Notes under the pieces: generated by a model
What the model was told of the DNA's origin: nothing
Databases searched by the model: none
What the model saw: the letters and a program-made list of their open reading frames with translations, nothing else
Shown here: positions 19,705 to 29,991 of the stretch, piece after piece
How positions within the stretch are numbered: the stretch's first letter is position 1
How the letters are laid out: the number at the start of each line of letters is the position of its first letter
Assembly: GCA_947455195.1 (NCBI GenBank)
Contig: CANGMI010000001.1
Span: 372,001-436,000, forward strand
Reading direction: 5' to 3'
Source: Pseudomonadota bacterium
Lineage (GTDB): Bacteria; Pseudomonadota; Gammaproteobacteria; Burkholderiales; SG8-39
Length of the DNA: 64,000 nt
Made by a program: the position numbers and the translations under genes

Positions 19705-20742
19705 TCAGGTCAGGGCGACGCCCAGCAGGTGTCCGATGAGCCAGGTGGCCGCACCGGCGCCGGCCCCGATGGCCAGCATCCGAACCCCGTTGGCCAGCAG
19801 GTCACGGCCGGTGAAGAGGCTGATGGCCGCGCCCAGCGCAAAGAGTGTGCAGGCGGTGAGCGCCAGGCTCGCCGGCAGCGCCTGCGCACCGCGCGACACG
19901 ATGAAGGGGACGAGCGGCACGAAGGCGCCCACGGCGAACGCCATGAACGACGATACGGCAGCGCCCCAGGGGGACCCGAGTTCGCCCGGATTCAGGCCGA
20001 GCTCTTCGCGCGCCAGGGTGTCGAGTGCGCGCTCCGGATCGGCGATGGTCTTGACGGCCAGCGCATGCGCTTCGTCACGCGACATGCCCCGCGCCGCATA
20101 GACCAGAGCCAGTTCCTCGGCTTCCTCGTCGGGATAGGTTTCGAGTTCCTTTCGTTCGAGGGCAATCTGGTACTCGAACATCTCGCGCTGGGCCCGCACC
20201 GAGACATATTCGCCCGATGCCATCGAAAAGGCACCCGCCAGGAGCCCGGCCACGCCAGACACCAGCACGGCGTCGGCGCCGGCGCCTGCACCGGCCACGC
20301 CCAGAATGAGACAGCAGTTGGACACCAGTCCGTCATTGGCACCGAACACGGCCGCACGCAGATTGCCGCCCGCCCCAACACCACCATGACGATCTTTCAT
20401 GTCGTCGATCGATGTCGGAAGCGGGTGCCCGGGTGCCCCGTGGCCGTATACCGACAGACCACGCACCTTCATCGCAGCCAGCACGGTACGCATCGAGCGC
20501 GGCCCGATACGGCGAATGAGGCAAGCCACGAGCCGGGTGCGCCGATCGGGCTCGTAGTCGAGCGTCAGCACACGACCGCGGGTGCGGGCACTCTCGGCCC
20601 AGATACGGGCCTGACCTTCCGATTCGGCAGCCAGCTGTTCGAAGAGGGTGCCACGAGCGTTCGCGCGCTCGGCCTCGGCCATCACGCGATACAGATAGGC
20701 GGCGCGCATTTCGTCGGCCCAGCCCTCGGCAGGATCACTCAC
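19705..20742 (-). CDS. VIT1/CCC1-family transporter with N-terminal ferritin-like region (MbfA-like)
   Basis: C-terminal AAVFGANDGLVSNCCLILGVAGAG...VLVSGVAGLLAGAFSMASGEYVSVRAQREM (CCC1/VIT1); N-terminal helical DEMRAAYLYRVMAEAERAN region. Confidence 0.88.
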   Translation of the reverse strand: MSDPAEGWADEMRAAYLYRVMAEAERANARGTLFEQLAAESEGQARIWAESARTRGRVLTLDYEPDRRTRLVACLIRRIGPRSMRTVLAAMKVRGLSVYGHGAPGHPLPTSIDDMKDRHGGVGAGGNLRAAVFGANDGLVSNCCLILGVAGAGAGADAVLVSGVAGLLAGAFSMASGEYVSVRAQREMFEYQIALERKELETYPDEEAEELALVYAARGMSRDEAHALAVKTIADPERALDTLAREELGLNPGELGSPWGAAVSSFMAFAVGAFVPLVPFIVSRGAQALPASLALTACTLFALGAAISLFTGRDLLANGVRMLAIGAGAGAATWLIGHLLGVALT

Positions 20743-21176
20743 GACTCCATCTCCTCATCGAGCGGTGCCGTCCCGGCACGTTGAAGTACTCGCCGAACGA
20801 CACCGTAGTCAAACCCGCGCGCCATGAGAAACCGCGTCTGCCGCGCCCGCCCCGACGCATCGACGGCAGGCTCGCCAAAGCGCTGCTGCCAGACCGCAAA
20901 AGCGCGTTCGAACTCGTCGACCTTCACGTCAAGCAGGGCCTGTGCCACCACCTGGGCATCGGCGCCCGACTGCTGCAGATCGTGGCGGATGCGCGCGACG
21001 CCAAACTTGCGGCCGAGCAAACGCGTGCGGGCCTCGACAAAGCGTTCATCCGACAGCAACCGTCGGGCCACCAGGTCATCGAGCAGCAGGGCCAACGCCT
21101 CGGGTGAATCGGCGTGGGGCGCGAGCTTGCGCTCGAGCTGCGCCCGACTGTGCTCGCGACGGGCGAGCAGCCCCAC
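20739..21176 (-). CDS. recX: Regulatory protein RecX
   Basis: MGLLARREHSRAQLERKL...LVARRLLSDERFVEARTR...ARQTRFLMARGFDYGVVRRVL, directly downstream of recA. Confidence 0.9.
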   Translation of the reverse strand: MGLLARREHSRAQLERKLAPHADSPEALALLLDDLVARRLLSDERFVEARTRLLGRKFGVARIRHDLQQSGADAQVVAQALLDVKVDEFERAFAVWQQRFGEPAVDASGRARQTRFLMARGFDYGVVRRVLQRAGTAPLDEEMES

Positions 21177-21214
21177 TGCCCGTGCACGCAGCGACAGTTC
21201 GCGCGGTACCTTGC

Positions 21215-22237
21215 TCAGTCCTCGGCTCCATCGGCCATGGTGCTAGGATTGTTCACGCCCAGTTTCTCGCGCACCTGACGTTCGATATCCTCGGCGATCT
21301 CGGGGTGATCACGCAGATATTCGCGCGCATTGTCCTTGCCCTGGCCGATGCGATCCTTGTGATAGGCATACCAGGCCCCTGACTTCTCGACGATATCGTG
21401 TGCAACGCCGAGTTCGAGAATCTCGCCTTCGCGCGAGATGCCTTCGCCGTACAGGATATCGAATTCGGCCTGCCGGAAAGGCGGGGCCACCTTGTTCTTC
21501 ACCACCTTCACGCGCGTCTCGCTGCCGATGACTTCCTCGGCCTTCTTGATCGCGCCGATGCGCCGGATGTCGAGGCGCACCGAGGAGTAGAACTTGAGGG
21601 CGTTTCCACCGGTGGTGGTCTCGGGGTTGCCGAACATCACGCCGATCTTCATCCGGATCTGGTTGATGAAGATCACCAGCGTATTGGTGCGCTTGATGGT
21701 TGCGGTGAGCTTGCGCAGCGCCTGGCTCATGAGGCGCGCCTGCAAGCCCGGCAGCGAGTCGCCCATCTCCCCTTCGATCTCGGCCTTGGGCACGAGGGCC
21801 GCAACCGAGTCGATGACGATGACATCGACCGAGCCTGAACGCACCAGCATCTCCGCGATCTCGAGCGCCTGCTCGCCGGTATCGGGTTGCGAAATCAGCA
21901 ACTCGTCGATATTGACACCGAGCTTGGCGGCGTACTGCGGGTCAAGCGCATTTTCGGCGTCGATGAAAGCCGCGGTCCCGCCGATCTTCTGGATCTGGGC
22001 GATGACCGACAAGGTGAGCGTGGTCTTTCCCGAAGACTCCGGGCCGTAGATCTCGACCACACGTCCGCGCGGCAGGCCACCGACGCCCAGCGCGATATCG
22101 AGCCCGAGCGACCCGGTTGACACGACCTGGACATCGGTCACGGCCGCCGAATCCATCCGCATGATGGAGCCCTTGCCAAACTGCTTTTCGATCTGCGCGA
22201 GGGCTGCGGCCAACGCTTTCGACTTGTTGTCGTCCAT
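21215..22237 (-). CDS. recA: Recombinase RecA
   Basis: [56 protein letters not shown]. Confidence 0.99.
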   Translation of the reverse strand: MDDNKSKALAAALAQIEKQFGKGSIMRMDSAAVTDVQVVSTGSLGLDIALGVGGLPRGRVVEIYGPESSGKTTLTLSVIAQIQKIGGTAAFIDAENALDPQYAAKLGVNIDELLISQPDTGEQALEIAEMLVRSGSVDVIVIDSVAALVPKAEIEGEMGDSLPGLQARLMSQALRKLTATIKRTNTLVIFINQIRMKIGVMFGNPETTTGGNALKFYSSVRLDIRRIGAIKKAEEVIGSETRVKVVKNKVAPPFRQAEFDILYGEGISREGEILELGVAHDIVEKSGAWYAYHKDRIGQGKDNAREYLRDHPEIAEDIERQVREKLGVNNPSTMADGAED

Positions 22238-22306
22238 GGATTTCCTTGATTGATGGCCCCTGTCCGCGGGGAGCCTATTCTGTCATACCCGGGCCGCCCG
22301 CCCCGA

Positions 22307-22807
22307 TCAGGCCGGTGTCGGCGACAGCCGTGCGCAAACCCCCTCGAGCGCGATCGCCACTGCGGCGTGCCTGACGGCCGTACGGTCGCCCGGCAGGCGC
22401 AGCGTGACGCTCTCCACCCGGCCACCGCGCTGCTCGGCCCAGGCGAAACACACCGTGCCGACTGGCTTTTCGGCGCTGCCGCCGCCCGGACCTGCCACCC
22501 CTGAGATGGCCACCGCGATGGTCGCCGGACTGCGTGCGAGCGCCCCCTGCGCCATTTCGCACACCACCGGTTCACTCACCGCCCCATGGCGCTCGAGCGT
22601 CTGCGCCGACACCCCGACGAGATCGATCTTGGCCTGATTCGAGTAGGTGACATAGCCCCGATCGAACCAGGCCGAACTGCCCGCCACCGAGGTGACCACT
22701 TCGGCCACCCAGCCCCCGGTGCACGACTCCACCGTGGCCAGCACGGCATTGGCAGCAAGCAGGCACTGGCCGGTTCGGCTCCCCAGAACCTCCAGATCGG
22801 CATTCAT
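22307..22807 (-). CDS. pncC: CinA C-terminal domain protein / nicotinamide-nucleotide amidohydrolase
   Basis: TVESCTGGWVAEVVTSVAGSSAWFDRGYVTYSNQAK, AISGVAGPGGGSAEKPVGTVCFAW. Confidence 0.93.
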   Translation of the reverse strand: MNADLEVLGSRTGQCLLAANAVLATVESCTGGWVAEVVTSVAGSSAWFDRGYVTYSNQAKIDLVGVSAQTLERHGAVSEPVVCEMAQGALARSPATIAVAISGVAGPGGGSAEKPVGTVCFAWAEQRGGRVESVTLRLPGDRTAVRHAAVAIALEGVCARLSPTPA

Positions 22808-23340
22808 GCAAACCATCCCGAAACCTGCAGCGCACGCAGCACCAGTACGGTGCACAGCGCCGCCAATGCGTCATCGAGCATCACCCCCAGCCCACCCTTG
22901 ACATGGCGATCGGCGGCTCCCACCGGCGGTGGCTTCACGATATCGAAGAATCGAAAGAGCCCGAAGCCGATGGCCCCCCAGAGCCAGGAGTCACCCGTGA
23001 AGACGAGCACCCCGAGAAAGGCCACCGTCTCATCCCAGTTCATGCCGCCATGATCGGCCACGCCCAGATCGCGGCCGGTCCGCGCGCAGGCCCAGACCCC
23101 TGCGACAAAGAAGACGAACACCAGGCACCACGCGGTCGGCACCGACACCGCCTGCAGAAGCAGCGCATGAATCGGCACGGCAAGCGCGGTGCCGACCGTG
23201 CCCGGGGCCCAGGGCGAAAGACCGGTGCCGCCGCCCAGTGCGAGCAGGTGTGCCGGGTGTGACAGGGCAAACCGCAGCGTGAGAGGTACCGGGGCGGGCG
23301 CTGATTCAGTACTCGGCTGCGGGTGAACGAGAGACGGCAT
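22804..23340 (-). CDS. pgpA: Phosphatidylglycerophosphatase A
   Basis: ALGGGTGLSPWAPGTVGTALAVP, FFDIVKPPPV, HVKGGLGVMLDDALAAL; ATGA overlap with pncC. Confidence 0.93.
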   Translation of the reverse strand: MPSLVHPQPSTESAPAPVPLTLRFALSHPAHLLALGGGTGLSPWAPGTVGTALAVPIHALLLQAVSVPTAWCLVFVFFVAGVWACARTGRDLGVADHGGMNWDETVAFLGVLVFTGDSWLWGAIGFGLFRFFDIVKPPPVGAADRHVKGGLGVMLDDALAALCTVLVLRALQVSGWFA

Positions 23341-23347
23341 GACAACC

Positions 23348-24316
23348 TCAGGCAAAGTGATCGAAGCCCGTCGCACCCAGGGCCAGTGCGCCGCCGCGCT
23401 CGTCGAGCACCGTCACCCTTGCATGCTCGCCGACGAGCGGTGTCGGAATGATGACGCCGACACGCGTCACCGGCACATCGCAGACCAGACCGATGCGCGC
23501 GACCCGATCGCGCAGATCGGGCGGCGCAGTAAACAGCAGCTCGTAGTCATCGCCACCGGCGAGGAGCGCCGTCAGCCCGGCCTCGCCCTGATGACGCACG
23601 GCCGCCGCGCGCGGCAGATCGGCGGCGACCAGTTGCGCACCGACACCCGATCGCTCGCAGATGTGACCCAGGTCCTGCACCAGACCATCGGACACGTCGA
23701 TCGCACTCGAGGCGACCCCGCGCAGCGCCTTGCCCAGGGCGGTGCGCGGCTGTGGCCACTCGAGCCGCCGCGTGCAGGCCACACGATCGGCTTCCTCGAG
23801 CAGAACCGTGCCGCGCCGATGCGCGACGGCCAGTGCCGCCTCGCCCGTGGCGCCAGAGAGCCAGATATCGTCACCCGGACACGCACCATCGCGTCGCAGC
23901 GCCAGCCCGGTTGGCGACAGACCGATCAGGGTCATGCACAGGTTGAGCGGGCCGCGCGTGGTGTCGCCACCGATCAGTTCGACCCCCTCGCGCTCGGCCA
24001 GGGCAAACAGCCCCCGGGCGAACGCCGCCACCCAGACCTCGTCGATGGCAGGCAGCGCGAGCGCCAGCGTGGCCCAGCGCGGCTCGGCACCCATGGCCGC
24101 CAGATCCGACAGGTTCACGGCCAGCGTCTTGTGCCCGAGGCTCTCCGGATCGACATCGGGAAAGAAGTGAACCGACTCGACCAGCATGTCGGTCGTGATG
24201 GCCAGCGCAAGACCATCGGGCTGGCGTACGAGCGCGCAATCATCCCCGACCCCCAGCGCCGCCGTGCGCGACGGCCGGGTGAAGTACCGCCCGATCAGTT
24301 CGAATTCGCTCGGCAT
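23348..24316 (-). CDS. thiL: Thiamine-monophosphate kinase
   Basis: [62 protein letters not shown]. Confidence 0.95.
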   Translation of the reverse strand: MPSEFELIGRYFTRPSRTAALGVGDDCALVRQPDGLALAITTDMLVESVHFFPDVDPESLGHKTLAVNLSDLAAMGAEPRWATLALALPAIDEVWVAAFARGLFALAEREGVELIGGDTTRGPLNLCMTLIGLSPTGLALRRDGACPGDDIWLSGATGEAALAVAHRRGTVLLEEADRVACTRRLEWPQPRTALGKALRGVASSAIDVSDGLVQDLGHICERSGVGAQLVAADLPRAAAVRHQGEAGLTALLAGGDDYELLFTAPPDLRDRVARIGLVCDVPVTRVGVIIPTPLVGEHARVTVLDERGGALALGATGFDHFA

Positions 24317-24795
24317 GCCTCATCGGGCCGCACCGTGGCAGCCAGGCGCTCGAGTACGCCATTCACGAACTTGTGACCATCGGTGCCGCCAAAATCGCGC
24401 GCCAGATCGATGGCCTCGTTGACGATCACTCGCCAGGGCGTTTCAGGATGGGATTGCAGCTCGTGGCTGGCCAGCAGCAGGACGGCATGTTCGACCGGCG
24501 CCAGTTCGCCGAGCGGCCGATCGACATGGGCCGCGATGATCGGATCGAGCGTGCCGGCAGCCCCGATCGTGCCCGCCAGCAGGTGATGAAACATCTCGCT
24601 GTCGGCGCGTACGAAATCGGCATCGGCCGACAGGTGCGCCGCGATGTCGCGGATGGTGCCCCCGGCGACCAGCCACTGGTAGAGCCCCTGAATCGCGTAC
24701 TCGCGGGCGCGACGGCGGCCCGATCGGCGCTTGCCGGCCGCTGCGGCGCCTTGCCGGGCGCGCGAACCCGGCTGGACCGGATCGGCGTCGGTCAT
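24295..24795 (-). CDS. nusB: Transcription antitermination factor NusB
   Basis: [63 protein letters not shown]. Confidence 0.95.
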   Translation of the reverse strand: MTDADPVQPGSRARQGAAAAGKRRSGRRRAREYAIQGLYQWLVAGGTIRDIAAHLSADADFVRADSEMFHHLLAGTIGAAGTLDPIIAAHVDRPLGELAPVEHAVLLLASHELQSHPETPWRVIVNEAIDLARDFGGTDGHKFVNGVLERLAATVRPDEACRANSN

Positions 24796-25256
24796 CGAGT
24801 CGGGCGACTGATGAGGGCGAGAAGTCGCGCCGCTTCGACCGCAGCATCCGCGCAGTCGCGACCCTTCGGGATTGCACGCACATCGGCCTGCTCGTCGGTG
24901 TAGGTCGTGAGAAGGCCGTTGGCCACCGGCAGGCCGGCATCGAGCGCCACACGCGTGATGCCGGCACCCGCCTCGTTTGACACCAGTTCGAAGTGATAGG
25001 TCTCGCCCTTGATGACCGCCCCCAGGGCAACGAGCGCATCAAACTGCCCTGTCGCCGCCAGGCGCTGCAGCACGAGCGGAATCTCGAGCGCACCGGGCAC
25101 CGACGCGACCGTGATGTCGGCTTCGGCCACACCGAGTTCGGCCAGACGTGAAAGGCAGGCATCGAGTTCGGCACGAACCACCGGCTCGTTGAAACGAGAC
25201 CAGACGATGCCGATCGCGAGCCCCCGGCCTTCGAGGGAACGTTGCAGGGTCTTCAT
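24792..25256 (-). CDS. ribH: 6,7-dimethyl-8-ribityllumazine synthase
   Basis: [55 protein letters not shown]. Confidence 0.96.
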   Translation of the reverse strand: MKTLQRSLEGRGLAIGIVWSRFNEPVVRAELDACLSRLAELGVAEADITVASVPGALEIPLVLQRLAATGQFDALVALGAVIKGETYHFELVSNEAGAGITRVALDAGLPVANGLLTTYTDEQADVRAIPKGRDCADAAVEAARLLALISRPTR

Positions 25257-26371
25257 GCGATGCGGGCTCCCGGAACTGGTGCATCAGGCGCAATGAAATC
25301 AAGCACTTCGAGCTGCCAGCCGGCCATGCTCGGAATCTTGCGAGGCTGCGTCATCAGGTTCATCCGCCGCACCCCCAGGTCGCGCAGGATCTGTGCGCCG
25401 ATGCCGTAGGAGAGCAGGTCCATCTTGACGGGAGGACGGCGTGGCTGGGTCGAGGCAACCCGCTCGATCAGATCGACGGCGCCCTGCTCGCAGTTGAGCA
25501 TGACCAGAACACCGCTGCCATTCGCCGCAATGCGACCAAGCGCCGACGCAATGCTCCAGGAGTGGGTGCTGAACCCGATCTCGAGAAGGTCGATGAGCGA
25601 GAGCGGCTCGTGCACGCGCACGAGCGAGATGTCTTCGGTCGACGGATCACCCAGGACCAGCGCAAGGTGCATCGCGCCCGAGAGCTTCTCGAGATAGACC
25701 ACGAGGCGAAAGCGGCCTTGTGCAGTCTCGATCTCGCGCTCGGTGACCCGGCGGATCAGACTCTCGTTTTCGCTGCGAAAGTGGATGAGGTCGGCGATCG
25801 TGCCGATCTTGAGCCCGTGCTCCCTGGCAAAGACCTCCAGATCGGGCAGTCGTGCCATCGTGCCGTCTTCCTTCAGCACTTCGCAGATCACCGAAGCCGG
25901 CGTCAGACCGGCCAACTGGGCCAGATCGCAGCCTGCCTCGGTGTGGCCAGCACGCATGAGCACACCGCCGCTCTGGGCCATGAGGGGGAAGATGTGGCCG
26001 GGTTGCACGATGTCCGAGGGGCGCGCATCGGCCGCGGCGGCAACCTGTACCGTCCGGGCGCGGTCCTGGGCCGAGATACCGGTCGTGACGCCGGTGGCCG
26101 CCTCGATCGACAGCGTGAAGTTGGTACCGTGAGGCGAACGGTTGTCGCGTACCATCAGGGGCAGGTTGAGCTGCCGACAGTGGTCTTCGGTGAGCGTGAG
26201 GCAGACGAGTCCGCGTGCATGACGAACCATGAAATTGATGATTTCAGGCGTGACATGCTCCGCGGCGACCACCAGGTCACCCTCGTTCTCCCGGTCTTCC
26301 TCGTCGACGAGTATGACCATCCTGCCGGCCTTGAAATCGGCCAGCAGTTCCGGAATGCTGCTGAGGCTCAT
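25253..26371 (-). CDS. ribBA: 3,4-dihydroxy-2-butanone 4-phosphate synthase with degenerate GTP cyclohydrolase II-like C-terminus (RibBX type)
   Basis: N-terminal [32 protein letters not shown] and [15 protein letters not shown] are intact; the C-terminal domain lacks the Cys motif. Confidence 0.92.
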   Translation of the reverse strand: MSLSSIPELLADFKAGRMVILVDEEDRENEGDLVVAAEHVTPEIINFMVRHARGLVCLTLTEDHCRQLNLPLMVRDNRSPHGTNFTLSIEAATGVTTGISAQDRARTVQVAAAADARPSDIVQPGHIFPLMAQSGGVLMRAGHTEAGCDLAQLAGLTPASVICEVLKEDGTMARLPDLEVFAREHGLKIGTIADLIHFRSENESLIRRVTEREIETAQGRFRLVVYLEKLSGAMHLALVLGDPSTEDISLVRVHEPLSLIDLLEIGFSTHSWSIASALGRIAANGSGVLVMLNCEQGAVDLIERVASTQPRRPPVKMDLLSYGIGAQILRDLGVRRMNLMTQPRKIPSMAGWQLEVLDFIAPDAPVPGARIA

Positions 26372-26418
26372 GACGGGATTCCTGCGACTGCTGCCGCGCG
26401 AGTAAGGTCTGCCATTCT

Positions 26419-28050
26419 ATGACGATTGACCCCGGCCAGGGCGGCGCTGTCCGAACGATCTCGGTGTGGAGCCGCGCTCACCGCGGACTGTGCACGGCGT
26501 GTGCAGGCATCCTGGCGGCGGCCGTCGCCGGTGCCGCGATTCTCCCGGCACCGGCGCGCGCCCTGGAGCCTGCTCGCCCCCCCTTGCGCATCGGGCTCGC
26601 CGGTGAGCCAACCACGCTCGACCCGCACGCGGTGAACATCGCCCCCAACAACGCGCTTGCCTGGCATCTGTTCGAGGCGCTCACCCATGTCGATGCGAAG
26701 ACCCGCCTCGTGCCCGGACTGGCCCTGTCCTGGCAGGCCCTCAGCCCGACCGAATGGGAGTTCAGGCTGCGCCCGGGGGTGCGCTTTCACGATGGCAGCG
26801 CGTTCGACGCCGAGGACGTCGTTGCCTCGATCGAACGTGCACGGCGATTGCCGAACGGGCAATTCGGTTCGTTCGTGCAACGGATCAGCGACCTTCGCAT
26901 CATCGACCCCTACACGCTGCGCATCACCACGGCGCAGCCGCACGCCGCCTTGCCCCTCGATCTCGACTCGATCTTCATCATCTCCCGCCGCCATGCGAAG
27001 GCATCCAGCGACGCCTTCGATCGGGGCGAGGCAGCCGTGGGCACCGGCCCCTGGCGACTGCGCCGCTTCAGTCGCGGCGAGCGTGTCGAGCTCGACCGCA
27101 ACGACGATTTCCATGGCGTTCTGCCCGACTGGGCCAGCGCGGAACTGCGGGTCTACGGCGCCGAGCGCGCCCGCATGGCGGCCCTGCTCGGCGGTGATGT
27201 CGACCTGATCGAATCGGTACCCGGTGCCGACCTGGTTCGTCTGCGTACCAACCCGCGCTTCGCCATCGAACAGGCCGTGTCGTGGCGCACCCTCTTCTTC
27301 CACGCCGATGAACGCGTCCCGGAGAACGCCGCGCCACGCAGTCACCCGCTTGCCGACCCCAGGGTGCGGCAGGCCCTGTCGCTGGCCATCGATCGCCGCG
27401 CGATCGTCGGGCGTCTGCTCGACGGCGCCGGTCGGCCCGCAAGCAATCTGGTGGCGCCAGGGGTCTTTGGCCATGACAGCACCCTGGCAGTACCGCGTTT
27501 CGATCCAGCCCTTGCCCGCCAGTTGCTGGCCGAGGCCGGCTTTCCGGGGGGCTTTGACCTCACCCTGGCCGCACCCAACAACCGATATCCGGGCGATGCC
27601 CGTATCGCGCAGGCCGTGGCAGCGATGTTCGCACGCGTCGGCGTGCGGGTACGGCTGGTGACCCTGCCCGTCAACGTGTACCTGCCGCGCGCGCGCCGCG
27701 GCGAGTTTGCGCTGGCCCTGCTCGGCTGGGGATCGTTTTCGGCCGACCTTGCGCTGCGCTCGCTCGTTGCGACCCGCGACCCCAGTCGCGGCAACGGCGG
27801 CTGGAACTGGTCGTACTACAGTTCACCCGAGGTCGACCGGCTGCTCGACGCGGCGGCGGGTGAGTTCGATCCCGAACGGCGCGAGGCCACGGTAAGAAGG
27901 GCGATGCGCCAGGCCATGAACGACCTTGCCGTCATCCCGCTGCATCACACCATGGCCTCCTGGGCGATGACACGCGGACTGCGATACACGGCACGCACCG
28001 ATGAATTCACCTTTGCGCACGAGGTTCACCCCGCCACCGAACGTCGCTGA
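26419..28050 (+). CDS. ABC transporter substrate-binding protein, family 5 (peptide/dipeptide)
   Basis: EPTTLDPHAVNIAPNNALAWHLFEALTHVD, EWEFRLRPGVRFHDGSAFDAEDVV. Confidence 0.94.
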   Translation: MTIDPGQGGAVRTISVWSRAHRGLCTACAGILAAAVAGAAILPAPARALEPARPPLRIGLAGEPTTLDPHAVNIAPNNALAWHLFEALTHVDAKTRLVPGLALSWQALSPTEWEFRLRPGVRFHDGSAFDAEDVVASIERARRLPNGQFGSFVQRISDLRIIDPYTLRITTAQPHAALPLDLDSIFIISRRHAKASSDAFDRGEAAVGTGPWRLRRFSRGERVELDRNDDFHGVLPDWASAELRVYGAERARMAALLGGDVDLIESVPGADLVRLRTNPRFAIEQAVSWRTLFFHADERVPENAAPRSHPLADPRVRQALSLAIDRRAIVGRLLDGAGRPASNLVAPGVFGHDSTLAVPRFDPALARQLLAEAGFPGGFDLTLAAPNNRYPGDARIAQAVAAMFARVGVRVRLVTLPVNVYLPRARRGEFALALLGWGSFSADLALRSLVATRDPSRGNGGWNWSYYSSPEVDRLLDAAAGEFDPERREATVRRAMRQAMNDLAVIPLHHTMASWAMTRGLRYTARTDEFTFAHEVHPATERR

Positions 28051-28102
28051 GATCGTTGCCGGACATCGGGTGTCAGGCACGGTTGCCCTGCCGCCTGCTC
28101 GC

Positions 28103-28108
28103 TATACT
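28103..28108 (+). promoter_or_regulatory. Candidate -10 element (TATACT) ahead of the permease genes
   Basis: GCTCGCTATACTGTCT, 25 bp upstream of the first in-frame ATG. Confidence 0.3.
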
Positions 28109-28132
28109 GTCTTCAGGCTGACCCACGGAGGC

Positions 28133-29116
28133 ATGCCATCCATGGGCTACGGTGCCCTCGTCCGAATTGCGCAGAGTCTTCTCACGCTGCTCGCGATGTC
28201 GGTTCTCGTGTTCGTTGCCATCTATCTCATCGGCAACCCGATCGAACTGCTCGTGCCACCACAGGCGAACCAGGCCGAGATGGCCCGCGCCGCGCAGGCG
28301 CTCGGTCTCGATCAGCCACTGCCGGTGCAATATCTGCACTTCCTCGGCCAGGCCCTGAAAGGCGACCTCGGCCGCTCGTTCACCTCGAACGCCCCGGCCC
28401 TCACGGTCATCTTCGAGCGCATGCCGGCCACGCTCGAACTCGCACTGGCCGCCGCGCTGATCGCGGTCGGGCTGGGCATCCCGCTGGGCCTGTGGAGTGC
28501 CTTCGCGGACGGGCACCCCGCCAGTCGTGCCACGCTCGGGTTGGCAACACTCGGATTCTCGATGCCCACCTTCTGGATCGCGCTGCTGCTCGTGATGGTG
28601 TTTTCAGTGCAACTGGAATGGCTGCCGTCGGGCGGGCGCGATGCGAGCGCCACGCTGCTCGGATGGCGCACGAGCCTTGCCTCCTGGCAGGGTCTGGCCC
28701 ACCTGGCGATGCCCGCCTGCAGCCTGGCACTCTTCAAGCTGGCCCTGATCATTCGAGTGACCTACGCCGCCACGATCGACACGCTTCGCCTTGACCATGT
28801 GCGTCAGGCACGGGCCCGAGGCCTGTCGCCAGCACGCATCCTCTGGGCCCACGTGCTGAAAAACATCGGAGCGCCGCTTCTCAACGTCATCGGTCTCGAA
28901 TTTGGTGCGCTGGTGGCTTTTTCGGTGGTTACCGAAACCGTATTCGCCTGGCCCGGCATGGGCCGACTCCTGATCGACGCCATCAATACACTCGACAGGC
29001 CGGTGATCGTGGCCTACCTGCTCCTCACGGTCGTGCTCTTCACGCTCATCAACCTCGCGGTCGACATCGCCTGCCTCGCGATCGATCCGCGCCTTCGCGA
29101 GGCGCGTGGCCGATGA
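28133..29116 (+). CDS. ABC transporter permease, DppB type (start 28133 or 28142)
   Basis: LALAAALIAVGLGIPLGLWSAF, RVTYAATIDTLRLDHVRQARARGLSPARILWAHVLKN EAA-type loop. Confidence 0.94.
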   Translation: MPSMGYGALVRIAQSLLTLLAMSVLVFVAIYLIGNPIELLVPPQANQAEMARAAQALGLDQPLPVQYLHFLGQALKGDLGRSFTSNAPALTVIFERMPATLELALAAALIAVGLGIPLGLWSAFADGHPASRATLGLATLGFSMPTFWIALLLVMVFSVQLEWLPSGGRDASATLLGWRTSLASWQGLAHLAMPACSLALFKLALIIRVTYAATIDTLRLDHVRQARARGLSPARILWAHVLKNIGAPLLNVIGLEFGALVAFSVVTETVFAWPGMGRLLIDAINTLDRPVIVAYLLLTVVLFTLINLAVDIACLAIDPRLREARGR

Positions 29117-29991
29117 GTCCCGGCATGCGCGGGACCCCGCCCCGACAGGCTGCGCAGGCGCGATCGGCACCGGTGTTTGCCCTGGTCACCCTGACCCTCA
29201 TCGGCGCCGCACTTGCCGCGCCGTGGCTCGCCCCGCAAGACCCCTACGACCTCGCCAATCTGCTGCTCGATCACGCGCGGCTTTCCCCGTTGACCCGCGA
29301 CGAGGCCGGCATGCTGCATCTGCTCGGGAGCGATGATCAGGGACGGGACGTGCTGTCGGCCATTCTCTACGGGTTGCGCGTCTCCCTGGGCGTGGCCAGT
29401 GCCGGCACGACACTCGCACTGGCCGCGGGACTCACGGCCGGCTTGTGTGCGGCCTGGCATGGCGGCCGAACCGATGCAATGCTGATGCGACTGGTGGATC
29501 TGCAATTGTCCTTTCCAACCATCCTGGTGGCACTGATGCTCATGGCCGCCCTCGGCCAGGGTCCGGACAAGGTCGTCATCGCCATCGCCGTCTCGCAGTG
29601 GGCCTACTACGCACGCACGGTGCGTGGGAGTGCGCGCGTCGAACTGCAGCGCGACTACATCGCGGCGGCGCGTGGCCTCGCGCTGCCCACCCGGCGCATT
29701 GTCGTGCGTCACCTGCTGCCCAACTGCCTCGCTCCGGTCATCGTGCTGGCGACCGCCCAGATGGCTGCCGCCATTTCGCTTGAAGCGACCCTGTCCTTCC
29801 TCGGGCTCGGGGTGCCGGTGACCCGACCTTCGCTCGGCCTGCTCATTGCCAATGGCGCGCAATATGTCTTTGCCGGTCAGTACTGGATGAGCCTGTGGCC
29901 CGGCGTGGTGCTGCTGGCCACCATCGTCGCCATACAGCAGGCCGGACACTGGGCAGGGCGCAAGGCAGCGGGAGGCGGGGCCAGCCGATGA
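29113..29991 (+). CDS. ABC transporter permease, DppC type
   Basis: LLGSDDQGRDVLSAILYGLRVSLGVA, QRDYIAAARGLALPTRRIVVRHLLPNCLAPVIV; ATGA overlap with the preceding gene. Confidence 0.94.
   Translation: MSPGMRGTPPRQAAQARSAPVFALVTLTLIGAALAAPWLAPQDPYDLANLLLDHARLSPLTRDEAGMLHLLGSDDQGRDVLSAILYGLRVSLGVASAGTTLALAAGLTAGLCAAWHGGRTDAMLMRLVDLQLSFPTILVALMLMAALGQGPDKVVIAIAVSQWAYYARTVRGSARVELQRDYIAAARGLALPTRRIVVRHLLPNCLAPVIVLATAQMAAAISLEATLSFLGLGVPVTRPSLGLLIANGAQYVFAGQYWMSLWPGVVLLATIVAIQQAGHWAGRKAAGGGASR

Noticed and set aside
26372-26418. FMN riboswitch upstream of the ribB(A) gene
   Set aside because: Only 47 bp separate it from the divergent gene, too short for the aptamer, and no RFN motif is visible.
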